A program made the translations under genes and the position numbers. From Actinomycetota bacterium (lineage in GTDB: Bacteria > Actinomycetota > Actinomycetes > S36-B12 > UBA10799), in NCBI GenBank assembly GCA_003452655.1, contig DMNR01000445.1, positions 17,060 to 23,098 of the forward strand: DNA of 6,039 bases, in the 5' to 3' direction. A model generated the notes under the pieces. The model worked only from the letters and a program-made list of their open reading frames with translations. It had not been told where the DNA came from and searched no databases. This document shows positions 1 to 6,039 of this stretch, in pieces. How positions within the stretch are numbered: the first letter of the stretch is position 1; the number at the start of each line of letters is the position of its first letter.

Positions 1-1
1 G

Positions 2-1099
2 GCGCCGCCGCTGAGCGAGCAGATCTTCACCGTCCGGCTAGAGCTGATCCAAACTTTCGATGAGATCCAGGCCCACGGCGACGAGCGGGCCGAGGTGGCC
101 GGCGTGCTGCGGGAGGCGATCGCTTCGATGAACCCGGACAACTTCCTCGTGCGCCCCCACCTGGAGCTGGTTGAGCGGTTCGCCGATGGCAAGGCTTGGG
201 AGTCGATGTCGGTTGTCGATCTGGCGGCACTAGGTGACCGGGTGGCGAAGCTGCCCACCGGGCTGGACCCTGAAGGTGAGGAGGCCAAGCGCTTCGACGT
301 GCTGGTGCTGAACACCCAGTTGAGTGTGTTGCGTGGCGAACCGTTCGAACGGGAGCGGCGCAAGGTCATGGCGATCGCCGGTGCGCTGGAGGACATGCCG
401 ACGATCCCGGCGATCGCCACCCAGTTGGAGCTGATCCAGGATCTTCAGGCTGACGAGTGGTGGGAGAACGTCAGCTACCCGATGTTGGAGGAGGCCCGCC
501 GCAAGCTGCGTGGGTTGGTGCATCTGATCGAGCGGTCAAAGAAGGGCGTGATCTACTCGGACTTCGTCGACGAGCTGGGCGTGTCGGTTGAGATCGAACT
601 CCCCGGCGCTGGCGGTGCCGTCGCTGGCAACGAGTTTGTGCAGTTCCGCAAGAAGGCCGAGCACTTCCTGAAAGAGAACCTGGGCGAGGGCGTGGTGGCC
701 AAGGTGCGATCCGGCCAGCCGCTGAGCGGCGCCGACATCGCCGAGCTACAACGCATCCTGGTGGCCGCCGGGATCGGCGGCGACGAAACGTTCGAGGAGG
801 CCAGCGAGAAGGCCGGCAGCTTCGGCCGATTCATCCGCTCCATCGTCGGCCTCGACCGAGCCGCCGCCAAGGCGGTCTTCGCCCAATTCTTGGATGACAA
901 GCGCTACGCCAAGAACCAGATCCAATTCGTCAACCTCATCATCGACGAGCTGACCGAGCGAGGCGTGGTTGATGCGTCCCGGGTATACGAGGCGCCTTAC
1001 GACATGTTGGCACCGTCGGGGCCGGAGAAGATCTTCGTCGAAGCCGACATCGACCGGATCTTCAAACTGATCGACGATCTCAATCGGGTGTCCAACTAG
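2..1099 (+). CDS. hsdR: Type I restriction enzyme R subunit, C-terminal part (5' end outside the window)
   Basis: HsdR is the ATP-dependent translocase and nuclease subunit of type I restriction-modification complexes, which cut unmodified incoming DNA. Only the last 365 residues are present. The frame is open from the first bases of the window, so the GTG at 95 is an internal valine codon and not the start. The visible part matches the EcoEI-type HsdR C-terminal domain: a helical stretch with LRGLVHLIERSKKGVIYSDF (about residues 169-188 of the fragment) and the family's most conserved block, FGRFIRSIVGLDR (nt 821-859), then NQIQFVNLIIDELTERGV and a closing YEAPYDMLAPSGPEKIF region before TAG. 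The nuclease and DEAD-type helicase domains must lie upstream, as should hsdM and hsdS in the common M-S-R order. The C-terminus looks complete, with no frameshift. The family call is firm; whether the full gene is intact cannot be seen. Confidence 0.92.
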   Translation, partial: APPLSEQIFTVRLELIQTFDEIQAHGDERAEVAGVLREAIASMNPDNFLVRPHLELVERFADGKAWESMSVVDLAALGDRVAKLPTGLDPEGEEAKRFDVLVLNTQLSVLRGEPFERERRKVMAIAGALEDMPTIPAIATQLELIQDLQADEWWENVSYPMLEEARRKLRGLVHLIERSKKGVIYSDFVDELGVSVEIELPGAGGAVAGNEFVQFRKKAEHFLKENLGEGVVAKVRSGQPLSGADIAELQRILVAAGIGGDETFEEASEKAGSFGRFIRSIVGLDRAAAKAVFAQFLDDKRYAKNQIQFVNLIIDELTERGVVDASRVYEAPYDMLAPSGPEKIFVEADIDRIFKLIDDLNRVSN

Positions 1100-1108
1100 A
1101 GCCGACAA

Positions 1109-1360
1109 TTAGCCCACCAGGCTGCAGACGCCGGCCTGAAAGCTGCGATCCGACGGATGTTCCAAGACGCCGGCTGGCAACGCTCATCCGTGTTAGCGCC
1201 GAGAGAAACCTCCTCGCCGACACCCAGCGCCAGCACCTGACCGCTGAGTTGTTCCGCACGAACTATGCTTAACCCGACCCCGAAGGTGTTCGGGCCCTCC
1301 GGCCAGTGCTGATGGAGCCCGAACGGATCTCATCAGCAGTCGCAGAGAAGCTCGGAAGCC
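1109..1360 (+). pseudogene. Decayed internal fragment of an IS256-family (mutator-type) transposase
   Basis: Two reading frames together rebuild the central region of an IS256-family transposase. In the first frame (1109 to about 1182) the sequence reads ADAGLKAAIRRMFQDAGWQR, matching the family block usually seen as SDAHxGLKAAI...GAxWQR. After a shift of +2 (or -1) near 1183-1188 the second frame continues RVSAERNLLADTQRQHLTAE and then LFRTNYA, a TAA stop at 1270-1272, and PDPEGVRA. Family members have RVHFMRNLLA...RTIFAQPDxE, so the stop replaces a glutamine codon by one C-to-T change. The position that should hold the catalytic Asp of the SDAH motif reads Ala. Similarity fades after about 1300. 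No terminal inverted repeats or remaining transposase ends were seen, so this is an internal scrap and not a mobile element. The family call rests on remembered motifs, not a search. Confidence 0.75.
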
Positions 1361-1386
1361 GCCGAGAACGGCCTCCTCGCCCCGAC

Positions 1387-1392
1387 TACATT
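1387..1392 (+). promoter_or_regulatory. Candidate -10 box (TACATT) for a leaderless STAND-gene transcript
   Basis: TACATT fits the TANNNT pattern of actinobacterial -10 elements. It ends 7 bases before the ATG at 1400, so transcription would start at or next to the A of the ATG, as in leaderless mRNAs. No purine-rich Shine-Dalgarno sequence lies in the 20 bases before the ATG, which agrees. No convincing -35 hexamer is visible (GAGAAC at the right distance). This is inference from spacing alone. Confidence 0.35.
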
Positions 1393-1399
1393 GAGCCCA

Positions 1400-4321
1400 A
1401 TGGGTTTGGCATTTAGTCTGGCTGAGGCGCTCAATATTGGCTGGGATCTCGCTGCTGGCGGGGGCGCTGCCAGTATTAGGGACAAGTTGGCCGAGGTAGG
1501 GTTTCGCCGCGCGGTCGTCGTCGAACTAATGCAATCAGGATTCAAAGTCTATCCAAGTTCAACTCGACGCGTTATCGCTTCGAAAGAGTTCACCGACTGG
1601 CTCAGCGCCGGTGGCACTAGCCCGCTTGATGAACACCTTAACGACGAACAACTCGTCATGTTGGGGGTATCGAACGAAACAACCGCTGCCGAATTGGGCG
1701 AAGCAATCGGCCGAGCGCTCGCGGCAGTGGCTTTTGATCTTGCGGACCCTGTCCAGACTGAGACATTTCGCCGGATCGGAGACCTTGATGAGCCTGCACT
1801 CGGGACCTTCAATTACGCCAAGGACACCTGGGAGTTCCTGACGGACGGCACGCATGCGGGGTTCGGCGTGTTCCCGGTCCGCTGGAATGAACGGCCCGTC
1901 ACGAACTTCTTCACAGGTCGCCGCAATGACCTGGAGGCTATCGAGACTGCGATCGGACGTAGCTCCACGACTGTTGTCACCCAGCTGGTTTGGGGCCTGG
2001 GTGGGGTCGGCAAGACGCAACTCCTAGCAAAGTTTTCGTCTGTGCATCGCGACGCATTTGATCTGCTTGCGTGGTTTGATGCCTCAAAAGAGATCTCGCC
2101 CCAGCTCATTGGGTTGGCCCATCAGGTCGGGATCATCGGTGCCGACAAGGACTTGGCAGGGTTGATGCTGGCTTGGCTGAGATCGACGAATCGGCAGTGT
2201 TTGGTGATCCTCGACAACGTTGAGGAGCCGGCCATTTTGGCCGGGTTTCAATCGACCGACACCGTTCGCTTGATTGCGACGACACGGTTGAGCACCCTCG
2301 GCGGCTACGGAGAAATGCTCAAACTGGGGGTGTTCACCCGCCACGAAGTAAGGAGGTACCTCCAGTCGCGTACCACCATGACCGCCTCGGATGCAGAGAG
2401 GGTTGGAGTGGCGTTGGGGAATCTTCCCCTCGCGTTGGCGCACGCCGCGGCGTACTGCTCCACGAACGGAACGACTGCCGACGGGTACCTCAGCCTCCTC
2501 GAGGGGTTGCCCTCCCCGGAATTTTATTCCGACAATCTTGACGAATTCTATCTCCGAGTTGTTTACGAAACGTGGAACACCTCGATCCAGCACGTCAGCG
2601 CTCTGGCAGTCCGAATGCTGGAGGTGGCCGCATGGTTGCACCCGGACGCCATCCCGGTGGAGGCCTTCTACAGCCTCGTAGGCAACACCAGAGCCGGCGA
2701 GGCCGACGTCGACGCCCGGCATCACGAATCTAGGGCATTGCGGCAAGCGGGCGGTGAGCTCGCTACCTGGTCGCTCGCAGAATGGACTGTTGAATTCGAG
2801 CTTGTGGTTCACCGACTTGTTCAGCGAGTTGTTCGTGACACCAAGGCAAGCCAGGAGGCCCGCCGTCATGCCGTCGGGTTCGTTGTCGAAGCAACCCAAT
2901 TCGATGTCCAACAACGAGGGTCGTGGACGCTGGCGCAAAAGATTGCCCCACACCTCTCCGCTCTCATGGAGTGTCCATGCGCCATTGATGATGCGGGAGC
3001 AGAGCTAGTGGAGGCCAGCAACCGTTGCCTCCAGGCGTTCCATTATGGGGGGCGACCAACAGAGTCAGTGCGACTCGCCAATACCGCCTCTACCTACGCC
3101 GAACACGTCTTGGGCGGCGGACACCCGTCCACGCTGGTGGCTTGGGGCAATCTCGCGGCAAGTTACTTGTCGGCAGGTCGTACCGATGAGGCCATCGCCC
3201 TGGGCGAGCGGGTCGCAAACCAGTCCCATGCGCTGCTGGGTGCCGGGCACTCCTCCACACTGGTCGCTTGGGGGAACCTCGCGTTGAGCTACCAGAAGGC
3301 GGGACGCATCAACGAAGCAATCACCATCGACGAGCGGATTACCAAACAATCCGAGGAGCTTCTAGGCGCCGAGCACTCCGACACGCTGACCCGGTGGGGG
3401 AACCTCGCATTGAGCTACAGGACGGCGGGACGCACCAACGAAGCAATCACCATCGACGAGCGGATTACCAAACAATCCGAGGAGCTTCTAGGTGCAGAAC
3501 ACTCCGCGACACTGACCCGGCGTTCGAACCTCGCATCGAGCTACCGGACAGCGGGACGAACCAACGAAGCAGTCACCATCGGTGAGTGGGTCGCAAACCG
3601 ATCCGAAGAGCTGCTGGGCGCCGAGCACCCCTCCACACTGCTCGCTTGGGGGAACCTCGCGTTGAGCTACCAGCAAGCGGGACGCATCAACGAAGCCATC
3701 ACCCTAGGCGAGCAAGTCACCAAACAATCCGAAAGACTCCTTGGCTCCGAGCACCCAACCACCTTGGCCGCATGGTCCATTCTCGCATCTAGCTACCCAG
3801 AGGCAGGCCGCAACGAGGAAGCAATCATCATCAGCGAGCGAATCACCAAACAATCCGAGAAGCTCCTAGGCGCCAAACACCCCGACACACTGACCCGGCG
3901 GTCAAACCTCGCATCGAGCTACCGGACAGCGGGACGCACCAACGAAGCAATCACCATCGACGAGCGAATCACCAAACAATCCGACGAGCTCTTAGGCGCC
4001 AAGCACCCGGAAACGCTCGCTAAATGGGTGAATCTCGCTTCGAGCTACCGGACAGCGGGACGCATCAACGAAGCCATCACCCTAGGCGAGCAAGTCACCA
4101 AACAATCCGAAGAATTCCTAGGCGCTAATCACCCGACCACGCTAGTCGCTTGGGGAAACCTCGCATTGAGCTACCGTGCGGTTGGACGCACCGACGAAGC
4201 TATGGCTCTCTTGAAGCTGACAGCTGCAAGCATGGATGACCAAGGCAACTCGGATACTCAAACACGAACGCTGGCTCGCATGAAGGAGCGTATTGCGGAG
4301 TGGCAAAGGCAAGACAGCTGA
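1400..4321 (+). CDS. STAND NTPase: novel N-terminal domain, NB-ARC, TPR array (NLR-like sensor)
   Basis: Probable cytosolic signal-sensing ATPase of 973 residues. Residues 1 to about 168 form a domain I cannot assign. The linker FFTGRRNDL (170-178) leads into an NB-ARC-type module: Walker A GLGGVGKT (199-206), Walker B LVILDNVEE (268-276), sensor-like IATTR (292-296), GNLPLALA (340-347, the GLPLA-like motif), and VHRLVQ (470-475), where related NB-ARC proteins carry the MHD-like histidine. All key nucleotide-binding residues are present. From residue 575 nine kinesin-light-chain-like TPR units of 42 residues follow, preceded by a degenerate unit (about 539-574) and closed by a short charged helix. 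In known STAND proteins the repeats sense a ligand, nucleotide exchange drives oligomerisation and the N-terminal domain is the effector; here that is inference. No signal peptide or clear membrane segment is seen. ATG 1400 is preferred; TTG 1391 is in frame, and neither has a ribosome binding site. Neighbours are hsdR and transposon debris. A regulatory (non-defence) STAND protein is the main alternative. Confidence 0.9.
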   Translation: MGLAFSLAEALNIGWDLAAGGGAASIRDKLAEVGFRRAVVVELMQSGFKVYPSSTRRVIASKEFTDWLSAGGTSPLDEHLNDEQLVMLGVSNETTAAELGEAIGRALAAVAFDLADPVQTETFRRIGDLDEPALGTFNYAKDTWEFLTDGTHAGFGVFPVRWNERPVTNFFTGRRNDLEAIETAIGRSSTTVVTQLVWGLGGVGKTQLLAKFSSVHRDAFDLLAWFDASKEISPQLIGLAHQVGIIGADKDLAGLMLAWLRSTNRQCLVILDNVEEPAILAGFQSTDTVRLIATTRLSTLGGYGEMLKLGVFTRHEVRRYLQSRTTMTASDAERVGVALGNLPLALAHAAAYCSTNGTTADGYLSLLEGLPSPEFYSDNLDEFYLRVVYETWNTSIQHVSALAVRMLEVAAWLHPDAIPVEAFYSLVGNTRAGEADVDARHHESRALRQAGGELATWSLAEWTVEFELVVHRLVQRVVRDTKASQEARRHAVGFVVEATQFDVQQRGSWTLAQKIAPHLSALMECPCAIDDAGAELVEASNRCLQAFHYGGRPTESVRLANTASTYAEHVLGGGHPSTLVAWGNLAASYLSAGRTDEAIALGERVANQSHALLGAGHSSTLVAWGNLALSYQKAGRINEAITIDERITKQSEELLGAEHSDTLTRWGNLALSYRTAGRTNEAITIDERITKQSEELLGAEHSATLTRRSNLASSYRTAGRTNEAVTIGEWVANRSEELLGAEHPSTLLAWGNLALSYQQAGRINEAITLGEQVTKQSERLLGSEHPTTLAAWSILASSYPEAGRNEEAIIISERITKQSEKLLGAKHPDTLTRRSNLASSYRTAGRTNEAITIDERITKQSDELLGAKHPETLAKWVNLASSYRTAGRINEAITLGEQVTKQSEEFLGANHPTTLVAWGNLALSYRAVGRTDEAMALLKLTAASMDDQGNSDTQTRTLARMKERIAEWQRQDS
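3122..4255 (+). repeat. Nine tandem 126-bp units encoding 42-residue TPRs
   Basis: The unit begins with His-x-x-Thr-Leu; the His codons start at 3122, 3248, 3374, 3500, 3626, 3752, 3878, 4004 and 4130, exactly 126 bases apart with no indel. The consensus is HPxTLxxWxNLAxSYxxAGR followed by xNEAITxxExxTKQSExLLGAE. Some blocks are identical at DNA level: 3310-3366 equals 3436-3492 (57 bases, adjacent units), and 3676-3733 equals 4054-4111 (58 bases, three units apart). The first and ninth units have diverged more, as expected for array ends. These repeats are inside the STAND coding sequence and keep its frame. Confidence 0.95.
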
Positions 4322-4324
4322 CCG

Positions 4325-4340
4325 CTCCGGACCTTCGGAG
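4325..4340 (+). terminator. Short hairpin just after the STAND stop, possible weak terminator
   Basis: CTCCG and CGGAG pair across a six-base loop, starting three bases after the TGA. The stem has only five base pairs and no T-run follows, so it is a weak candidate for transcription termination or 3'-end protection. Confidence 0.25.
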
Positions 4341-4744
4341 GGATCGAGATTCGTGGAACTCTTCGGCCCGTCACGCACGGAGACGGTCGGCTCATCGTGG
4401 ATCCACCTATAGGGCCGATTCGACCAGCCGATAATTTCCAGTAGTAAAGTCCCTGAATAAGGTGACCAACACTAGTCGATTGGCTTGCCATAGAAACGCC
4501 GAAAGCACAATAGGCAAAGAGAACGGTTTCAGGACATCCGATGCCAAATCCTCCGCGACACGCCGCGACGTTGAGGGGGCCACAGCTCCGTCGCTAGGGA
4601 AGGCCCAGAGGCCCCGCGCATCGCTGTTGCTACTACAACTAGCCCAGATGTACCGACTTCCGATCACGGGGAGCCGGCAACTCGGCCGGGCCGTTGTTGG
4701 AGGCGTGGCTGAGCGCCCTCAGGAACACAGTCTCGGTCTCTGCC

Positions 4745-4761
4745 GATCACATTCAGTGATC
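4745..4761. other. Perfect 6-bp inverted repeat, GATCAC / GTGATC
   Basis: GATCAC and GTGATC are separated by ATTCA. The hairpin lies in the convergent gap, about 150 bases beyond the minus-strand stop at 4913 and 54 bases beyond the alternative stop at 4815. It could be a terminator or a protein-binding dyad, but it lacks a T-run on either strand and could be chance. Confidence 0.25.
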
Positions 4762-4814
4762 CGCAATTGGCAACGAAATTCGCCATAGAGCAGCGTCAAC
4801 CCTCGGCCTTGCAA

Positions 4815-4934
4815 TCACAGGCGCCAGGTGTCGTGGGCCAGTTCGTGAACACCAGGGCTGTTGCCAGACACGATCTCAGCCAGTTGCTCTGCGGCAGGCG
4901 CACACCCGTTCGCTACAAGCTGAGGGGGCTGGAA
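4815..4934 (-). other. Protein-like 39-codon open stretch, possible frameshifted C-terminus of the 143-residue protein
   Basis: Overlapping the last seven codons of the 143-residue gene in another frame, the minus strand reads FQPPQLVANGCAPAAEQLAE followed by IVSGNSPGVHELAHDTWRL and a TGA at 4817-4815. The composition resembles an ordinary helical protein tail more than a random frame. A one-base change near the CCC at 4936-4934 would join it to the upstream gene. No start codon or ribosome binding site gives it an independent existence. This is a weak inference. Confidence 0.25.
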
Positions 4935-5344
4935 GGGTCAGCGCTGAGCGCATCGAGTAACGCCGGCACCTGGGGGTGAGTCGGATTGCGGTGAGCGGCC
5001 CACAAGCAGAACGTGAGCTGGGCCGCCTCGGTGCGGAGCATGAACGAGGTCTCCCCGATAGTGCTCCTGCCTTGGCACAGCAGGAGATCGTCCTCGAGGA
5101 GCTGAGCAGCGTCGATCGCGTGCCATCCCCAGCTGAGGACCTGTGTCCACGAGCGCATGATTACCTCGTGGCTGGTGGTGGTCGCCTCGATGTGCTCGCC
5201 CTGGTCCCATCCGGCGCCGTATCGCCACCACACAACACCGGCAGTGACGGTGAGGGCCCGATGTCCGGGCGGGAGCGCTACCGCGGTGGCAACCGCCGGG
5301 TAGTCGCCGTCTCTGATCGATTGGATCAGCTGGGCGGTATCCAT
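4913..5344 (-). CDS. Hypothetical 143-residue Trp-rich protein downstream of the HNH-like gene
   Basis: I do not recognise this family. The ATG at 5344 begins MDTAQLIQSIRDGDYPAVA. The frame stays open further upstream, but those residues overlap the HNH-like gene and are low-quality Arg/Pro-rich sequence, so the ATG is preferred. The protein has seven tryptophans (W39, W40, W46, W66, W72, W74, W115), an early VTAGVVWWRYGAGWDQGEH strand-like segment, a central SWGWHAIDAAQLLEDDLLLC segment and a Pro/Ser-rich tail. It has no signal peptide, membrane helix or zinc-binding cysteines. It starts 29 bases after the stop of the HNH-like gene on the same strand, so the two probably share a transcript. 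No good ribosome binding site is visible. The C-terminus may be shortened by a frameshift (see 4815-4934). The opposite strand is also open here but is compositionally implausible. Confidence 0.6.
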   Translation of the reverse strand: MDTAQLIQSIRDGDYPAVATAVALPPGHRALTVTAGVVWWRYGAGWDQGEHIEATTTSHEVIMRSWTQVLSWGWHAIDAAQLLEDDLLLCQGRSTIGETSFMLRTEAAQLTFCLWAAHRNPTHPQVPALLDALSADPSSPLSL

Positions 5345-5373
5345 AGTTGGAGGGTACCCGGCGACACTGACAG

Positions 5374-5949
5374 TCACGGTGTGCCGGTGATGGCGCGAAC
5401 CACGGCCGCCCGCCTTGCGTCCGCAGGGATGAACAGGTCGGGCCGGTCGGGCAACACGATGTGCTCGCCCCATCGGGTGAGGTCCAGGTCCCATGCTGTT
5501 CGTCCCCTGAGTGACGCGAGGCGCTCGGCGTTTGCGACCGCACTGCCGGCCACGCGGTGCGACCAACCGTTGAGGCTCATGGTCCTGGCGACAACCTCAC
5601 CTTCCAACCCTTCACGGCGGGCGTAGCCGATGTGTTGGGTGAGGTGGCAGGTGCGACAGAGCGGGACGACCGCAGAGAGAACTTGGCGTTTGGCGGCGAG
5701 GTCGAAGGTCCAAACTTCGTGTGTCTCCCACGTGCGCCACCTACCGGCCAGGGTGACCTCCTCGCACCACGCGCAGGCGCCCCCTGTGGTTCGTCCTGCA
5801 GCGCGTCTGAGGCGCTGCCACCCGTCCGGTTCGATGACTGTCCGTAGCGATGATCCGTAAGTCGACCTGGGGAGCATCGACGGTTGAATGACCACGCTGG
5901 TCAGTGACCGTTGGAGCTGAACCCTGTCTGCCAGGGTGGAGTGAGACAC
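5374..5949 (-). CDS. HNH-like (CxxC / HExW / CxxCH) protein, putative nuclease
   Basis: This protein of up to 191 residues carries the Cys/His pattern of a group of small proteins commonly annotated as HNH endonucleases: C59-x-x-C62, then THEVW (H77), then LCRTCH (C98, C101, H102) and HIG (H106). The cysteines would form a zinc site and the histidines the beta-beta-alpha-metal active site. The later segment, with NGWSHRVAG and AWDLDL, also matches my memory of the tail of this group. The usual HNH asparagine is not obvious, so catalysis is not assured. The start is uncertain: GTG 5949 gives the full length, while GTG 5895 and ATG 5877 are alternatives. Relatives conserve an N-terminal segment like PSMLPRSTYGSSLR, which favours 5895 or 5949 over 5877. 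None has a clear ribosome binding site. It heads a two-gene minus-strand unit with the 143-residue gene. Confidence 0.8.
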   Translation of the reverse strand: MSHSTLADRVQLQRSLTSVVIQPSMLPRSTYGSSLRTVIEPDGWQRLRRAAGRTTGGACAWCEEVTLAGRWRTWETHEVWTFDLAAKRQVLSAVVPLCRTCHLTQHIGYARREGLEGEVVARTMSLNGWSHRVAGSAVANAERLASLRGRTAWDLDLTRWGEHIVLPDRPDLFIPADARRAAVVRAITGTP

Positions 5950-6001
5950 CGACGGGTAACCGTTATCTGACCTGACAGGGCGAGAACCGGATCATTGAAT
6001 C

Positions 6002-6039
6002 ATGACCACAACGACTGCGACTACAACCAGGAACGCCAG
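6002..6039 (+). CDS. Possible start of a divergent plus-strand gene, cut by the window end
   Basis: An ATG at 6002 begins MTTTTATTTRNA and stays open to the last base. The first codons are Thr-rich, which is common in flexible N-termini. It is divergent from the HNH-like gene, with about 50 bases between the two starts, enough for a shared promoter region. A GGA at 5989-5991 is a poor ribosome binding site about ten bases upstream. Twelve codons cannot establish a gene. Confidence 0.35.
   Translation, partial: MTTTTATTTRNA

Larger units (their letters stand above)
4322..4912. other. Gene-free stretch between convergent genes
   Basis: About 590 bases between the STAND stop and the stop of the 143-residue minus-strand gene. 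Several frames stay open for 70-110 codons on both strands, but none has a recognisable motif, a ribosome binding site or a protein-like composition. The base composition is visibly less GC-rich than the flanking genes, with A/T-rich patches around 4425-4450 and 4495-4515. It contains the two small hairpins listed separately and a possible lost C-terminal coding stretch (4815-4934, minus strand). No tRNA, complete insertion sequence or CRISPR repeat was found. Confidence 0.6.

Noticed and set aside
95..1099. GTG at 95 as the start of a separate 334-residue gene
   Set aside because: The frame is open and protein-like back to the first bases of the window, and the content is the C-terminal domain of a much larger HsdR protein.
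2084..2953. 289-codon minus-strand open frame inside the STAND gene
   Set aside because: It lies wholly opposite the NB-ARC region, whose motifs prove the plus-strand frame; long antisense frames are common in GC-rich genes.
3122..4255. Regularly spaced repeats that could suggest a CRISPR array
   Set aside because: The 126-base period is in frame, has no unique spacers between short identical repeats, and encodes TPRs.
4397..4406. Perfect 10-base palindrome GTGGATCCAC
   Set aside because: A single short palindrome containing a common hexamer, with no promoter or partner site nearby; expected by chance.
4699..4713. GGAGGCGTGGCTGAG resembles the 5' end of a serine tRNA
   Set aside because: No anticodon stem, T-loop or matching acceptor strand follows; the likeness is limited to about 15 bases.
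4462..4788. Plus-strand open frame of 108 codons in the convergent gap
   Set aside because: It has a GTG start without a ribosome binding site, an irregular Arg/Ser-rich composition and no motif; competing minus-strand frames at 4407-4667 are equally unconvincing.
4976..5626. Long plus-strand open frame opposite the two minus-strand genes
   Set aside because: It is antisense to the HNH-like gene end and the 143-residue gene, is Arg/Ser/Gly-rich with no motif, and the minus strand carries a recognisable Cys/His pattern.

Overview
The window looks like an accessory, defence-type region from a high-GC bacterium, most likely an actinomycete. The reasons are GC-rich third codon positions, GTG starts, weak or absent Shine-Dalgarno sequences, and an IS256-type transposase remnant close to actinobacterial versions. 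No gene here identifies the species.

Layout, left to right. (1) Positions 2-1099 (+) are the 3' end of a type I restriction endonuclease subunit gene (hsdR, EcoEI-type C-terminal domain); its start lies outside the window. (2) Positions 1109 to about 1360 hold a decayed internal fragment of an IS256-family transposase, beginning 10 bases after the hsdR stop and broken by a frameshift and a nonsense codon. (3) Positions 1400-4321 (+) encode a 973-residue STAND NTPase: an unassigned N-terminal domain of about 168 residues, an NB-ARC-type NTPase with clear P-loop, Walker B, sensor and GxP motifs, and nine TPR units of exactly 42 residues. Its start has no ribosome binding site but does have a TACATT box spaced for a leaderless transcript. 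(4) Positions 4322-4912 hold no gene I can support, only two short hairpins between convergent genes. (5) On the minus strand, 5949-5374 encodes an HNH-like Cys/His protein, followed 29 bases later by a 143-residue protein of unknown family (5344-4913). (6) At 6002 a divergent plus-strand reading frame begins and runs off the window.

How the genes may work together: hsdR would be the translocase/nuclease subunit of a DNA restriction system. The STAND protein has the architecture of intracellular infection sensors, in which TPRs bind a trigger, the NB-ARC module switches and oligomerises, and the N-terminal domain acts. Their adjacency, with transposon debris between them, suggests a defence island built by successive insertions. 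The HNH gene and its small partner look like a separate two-gene unit; no functional link to the STAND gene can be shown from sequence. The least explained parts are the N-terminal domain of the STAND protein and the small W-rich protein next to the HNH gene.
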